Shown here one piece after another: positions 22,689 through 23,351 of a stretch of DNA of 23,351 nt. Under the pieces are notes generated by a model. That model saw only the letters and a list, made by a program, of their open reading frames with translations, did not search any database and was not told the DNA's origin. Where the stretch lies: NCBI GenBank assembly GCA_027062035.1, contig JAMOUL010000344.1:1-23351 (forward strand), read 5' to 3'. Made by a program: the position numbers and the translations under genes. Numbering within the stretch: position 1 is the first letter of the stretch; each line of letters begins with the position of its first letter. This DNA is from Candidatus Aminicenantota bacterium. GTDB taxonomy: Bacteria; Acidobacteriota; Aminicenantia; S016-38.

Positions 22689-23225
22689 ATGAGTACCCAT
22701 TGGACAACTGTAGTTTGTATAAAAAGGGATAATGTGGTGGCCATGGCTTCTGATGGTCAGGTTACACTCGGGAATTATGTAATAAAGCATGGGGCAGAAA
22801 AGATAAGAAGGCTTGCAGATGGTAAAGTCCTTGTGGGTTTTGCTGGAGCAGTATCCGATGCCCTGTCTCTTCTTCAAAGACTGGAGGGAAAACTCCAGGA
22901 GTACAGTGGAAATCTGAGGAGGGCTGCTGTTGAGCTTGCCAAGCTGTGGAGAACGGACAAGGTTTTGAGGCTTCTGGAGGCTCAAATTATCGCTACAGAT
23001 GGAGAGGATTGTCTTTTGATTTCAGGTAATGGGGATCTTCTGGAACCAGATGGGGGAATTCTTGCTGTAGGATCAGGTGCTCCATACGCAATGGCAGCGG
23101 GTAGAGCTCTTCTTCAGGAGACTGACCTTTCCGCTGAAGATATTGCAAGGAAAAGTCTTGAAATAGCAGCTGAACTTTGCATTTATACTAATAAGAATAT
23201 TAAGGTAGAGGTGATAAAGAAATGA
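22689..23225 (+). CDS. hslV: ATP-dependent protease peptidase subunit HslV
   Basis: The peptidase half of the HslVU (ClpQY) bacterial proteasome-like complex. The 178-residue protein has ASDGQVTLGN, the K in IKHGAEKIRRL, FAGAVSDAL, the LAKLWRTD stretch, GNGDLLEPDGG and AVGSGAPYAMAAGRALL. The nucleophile should be the Thr of TTVVC, but it is preceded by MSTHW rather than only Met, so a five-residue propeptide must be removed to expose Thr6. The ATG has no Shine-Dalgarno. It overlaps hslU by four bases. Confidence 0.97.
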   Translation: MSTHWTTVVCIKRDNVVAMASDGQVTLGNYVIKHGAEKIRRLADGKVLVGFAGAVSDALSLLQRLEGKLQEYSGNLRRAAVELAKLWRTDKVLRLLEAQIIATDGEDCLLISGNGDLLEPDGGILAVGSGAPYAMAAGRALLQETDLSAEDIARKSLEIAAELCIYTNKNIKVEVIKK

Positions 23226-23351
23226 TGAAGGATGAACTTACCCCTGCGGAAATAGTCGAGCAGCTTGATAAGTACATTGTTGGACAGAAGGAAGCCAAGA
23301 AAGCAGTTGCAGTTGCTCTAAGGAACCGCTATAGAAGAAGAAAATTACCCC
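23222..23351 (+). CDS. hslU: HslU ATPase subunit, N-terminal part (cut by window end)
   Basis: About 43 codons are visible. They encode MMKDELTPAEIVEQLDKYIV followed by GQKEAKKAVAVALRNRYRRR, the standard N-terminus of the AAA+ unfoldase HslU that feeds HslV. Walker A lies beyond the window. Two ATG codons in a row (23222, 23225) could start it, the first overlapping the hslV stop (ATGA). A GAGG at 23208-23211 is a plausible Shine-Dalgarno. Confidence 0.95.
   Translation, partial: MMKDELTPAEIVEQLDKYIVGQKEAKKAVAVALRNRYRRRKLP

Overview
The window looks like chromosome from an uncultivated or little-studied bacterium. It is moderately AT-rich, with AGA/AGG as the favoured arginine codons and Lys/Glu-rich proteins. 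Two-component, FHA/AAA+ and c-di-GMP signalling genes are abundant, and HslVU, Lon, NrdR, a VanZ-like protein and a polyprenyl-phosphate sugar transferase are present. This would fit a deep-branching, possibly anaerobic or thermophilic, diderm-type lineage; HslV reads somewhat like Acidobacteriota/Aminicenantota versions. I recognise that resemblance by eye only and cannot assign a taxon. Coding density is very high. No gap reaches 300 bases: the longest are about 725-867, 8305-8413, 11327-11431 and 22605-22688, and they hold promoters and inverted repeats. I saw no rRNA, tRNA, CRISPR, insertion sequence or convincing intrinsic terminator.

1-4557, signalling island. A soluble histidine kinase, cut by the window edge, is divergent from a plus-strand operon. 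That operon encodes a receiver-PATAN (DUF4388) response regulator read in frame into a roadblock/LC7 domain, then a heme NO-binding (H-NOX) protein, then two more small roadblock/LC7-type proteins. A near-consensus sigma-54 promoter precedes the operon. A membrane GAF-GGDEF diguanylate cyclase converges on it. This is the most unusual part of the window: H-NOX proteins are known partners of kinases, cyclases and chemoreceptors, but here the immediate neighbours are three roadblock/LC7 proteins.

4628-9490. A minus-strand operon runs from an FHA-AAA+-Fis activator with a degenerate GAFTGA loop, through guaA (GMP synthase), to nikR (nickel regulator). It is divergent from buk (butyrate kinase).

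9492-11326. A minus-strand pair encodes an exopolysaccharide-type sugar transferase and a VanZ-like membrane protein.

11432-17094. Six genes with overlapping ends form one plus-strand operon: ricT/PSP1, a YbhN-like flippase-family membrane protein, nrdR, hsp20, lon and thiL. It mixes protein quality control with nucleotide and cofactor metabolism.

17145-23351. A promoter overlapping the thiL stop codon precedes two tandem family-5 solute-binding proteins and a membrane hybrid histidine kinase with no permease genes, which suggests ligand sensing rather than transport. Then comes hslVU, with hslU cut by the window end.

A cross-cutting feature is that several operon-leading genes have no Shine-Dalgarno but have a -10-like box 6-8 bases before the start codon, suggesting leaderless mRNAs. 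Most internal genes have clear Shine-Dalgarno sequences or overlap their upstream gene.
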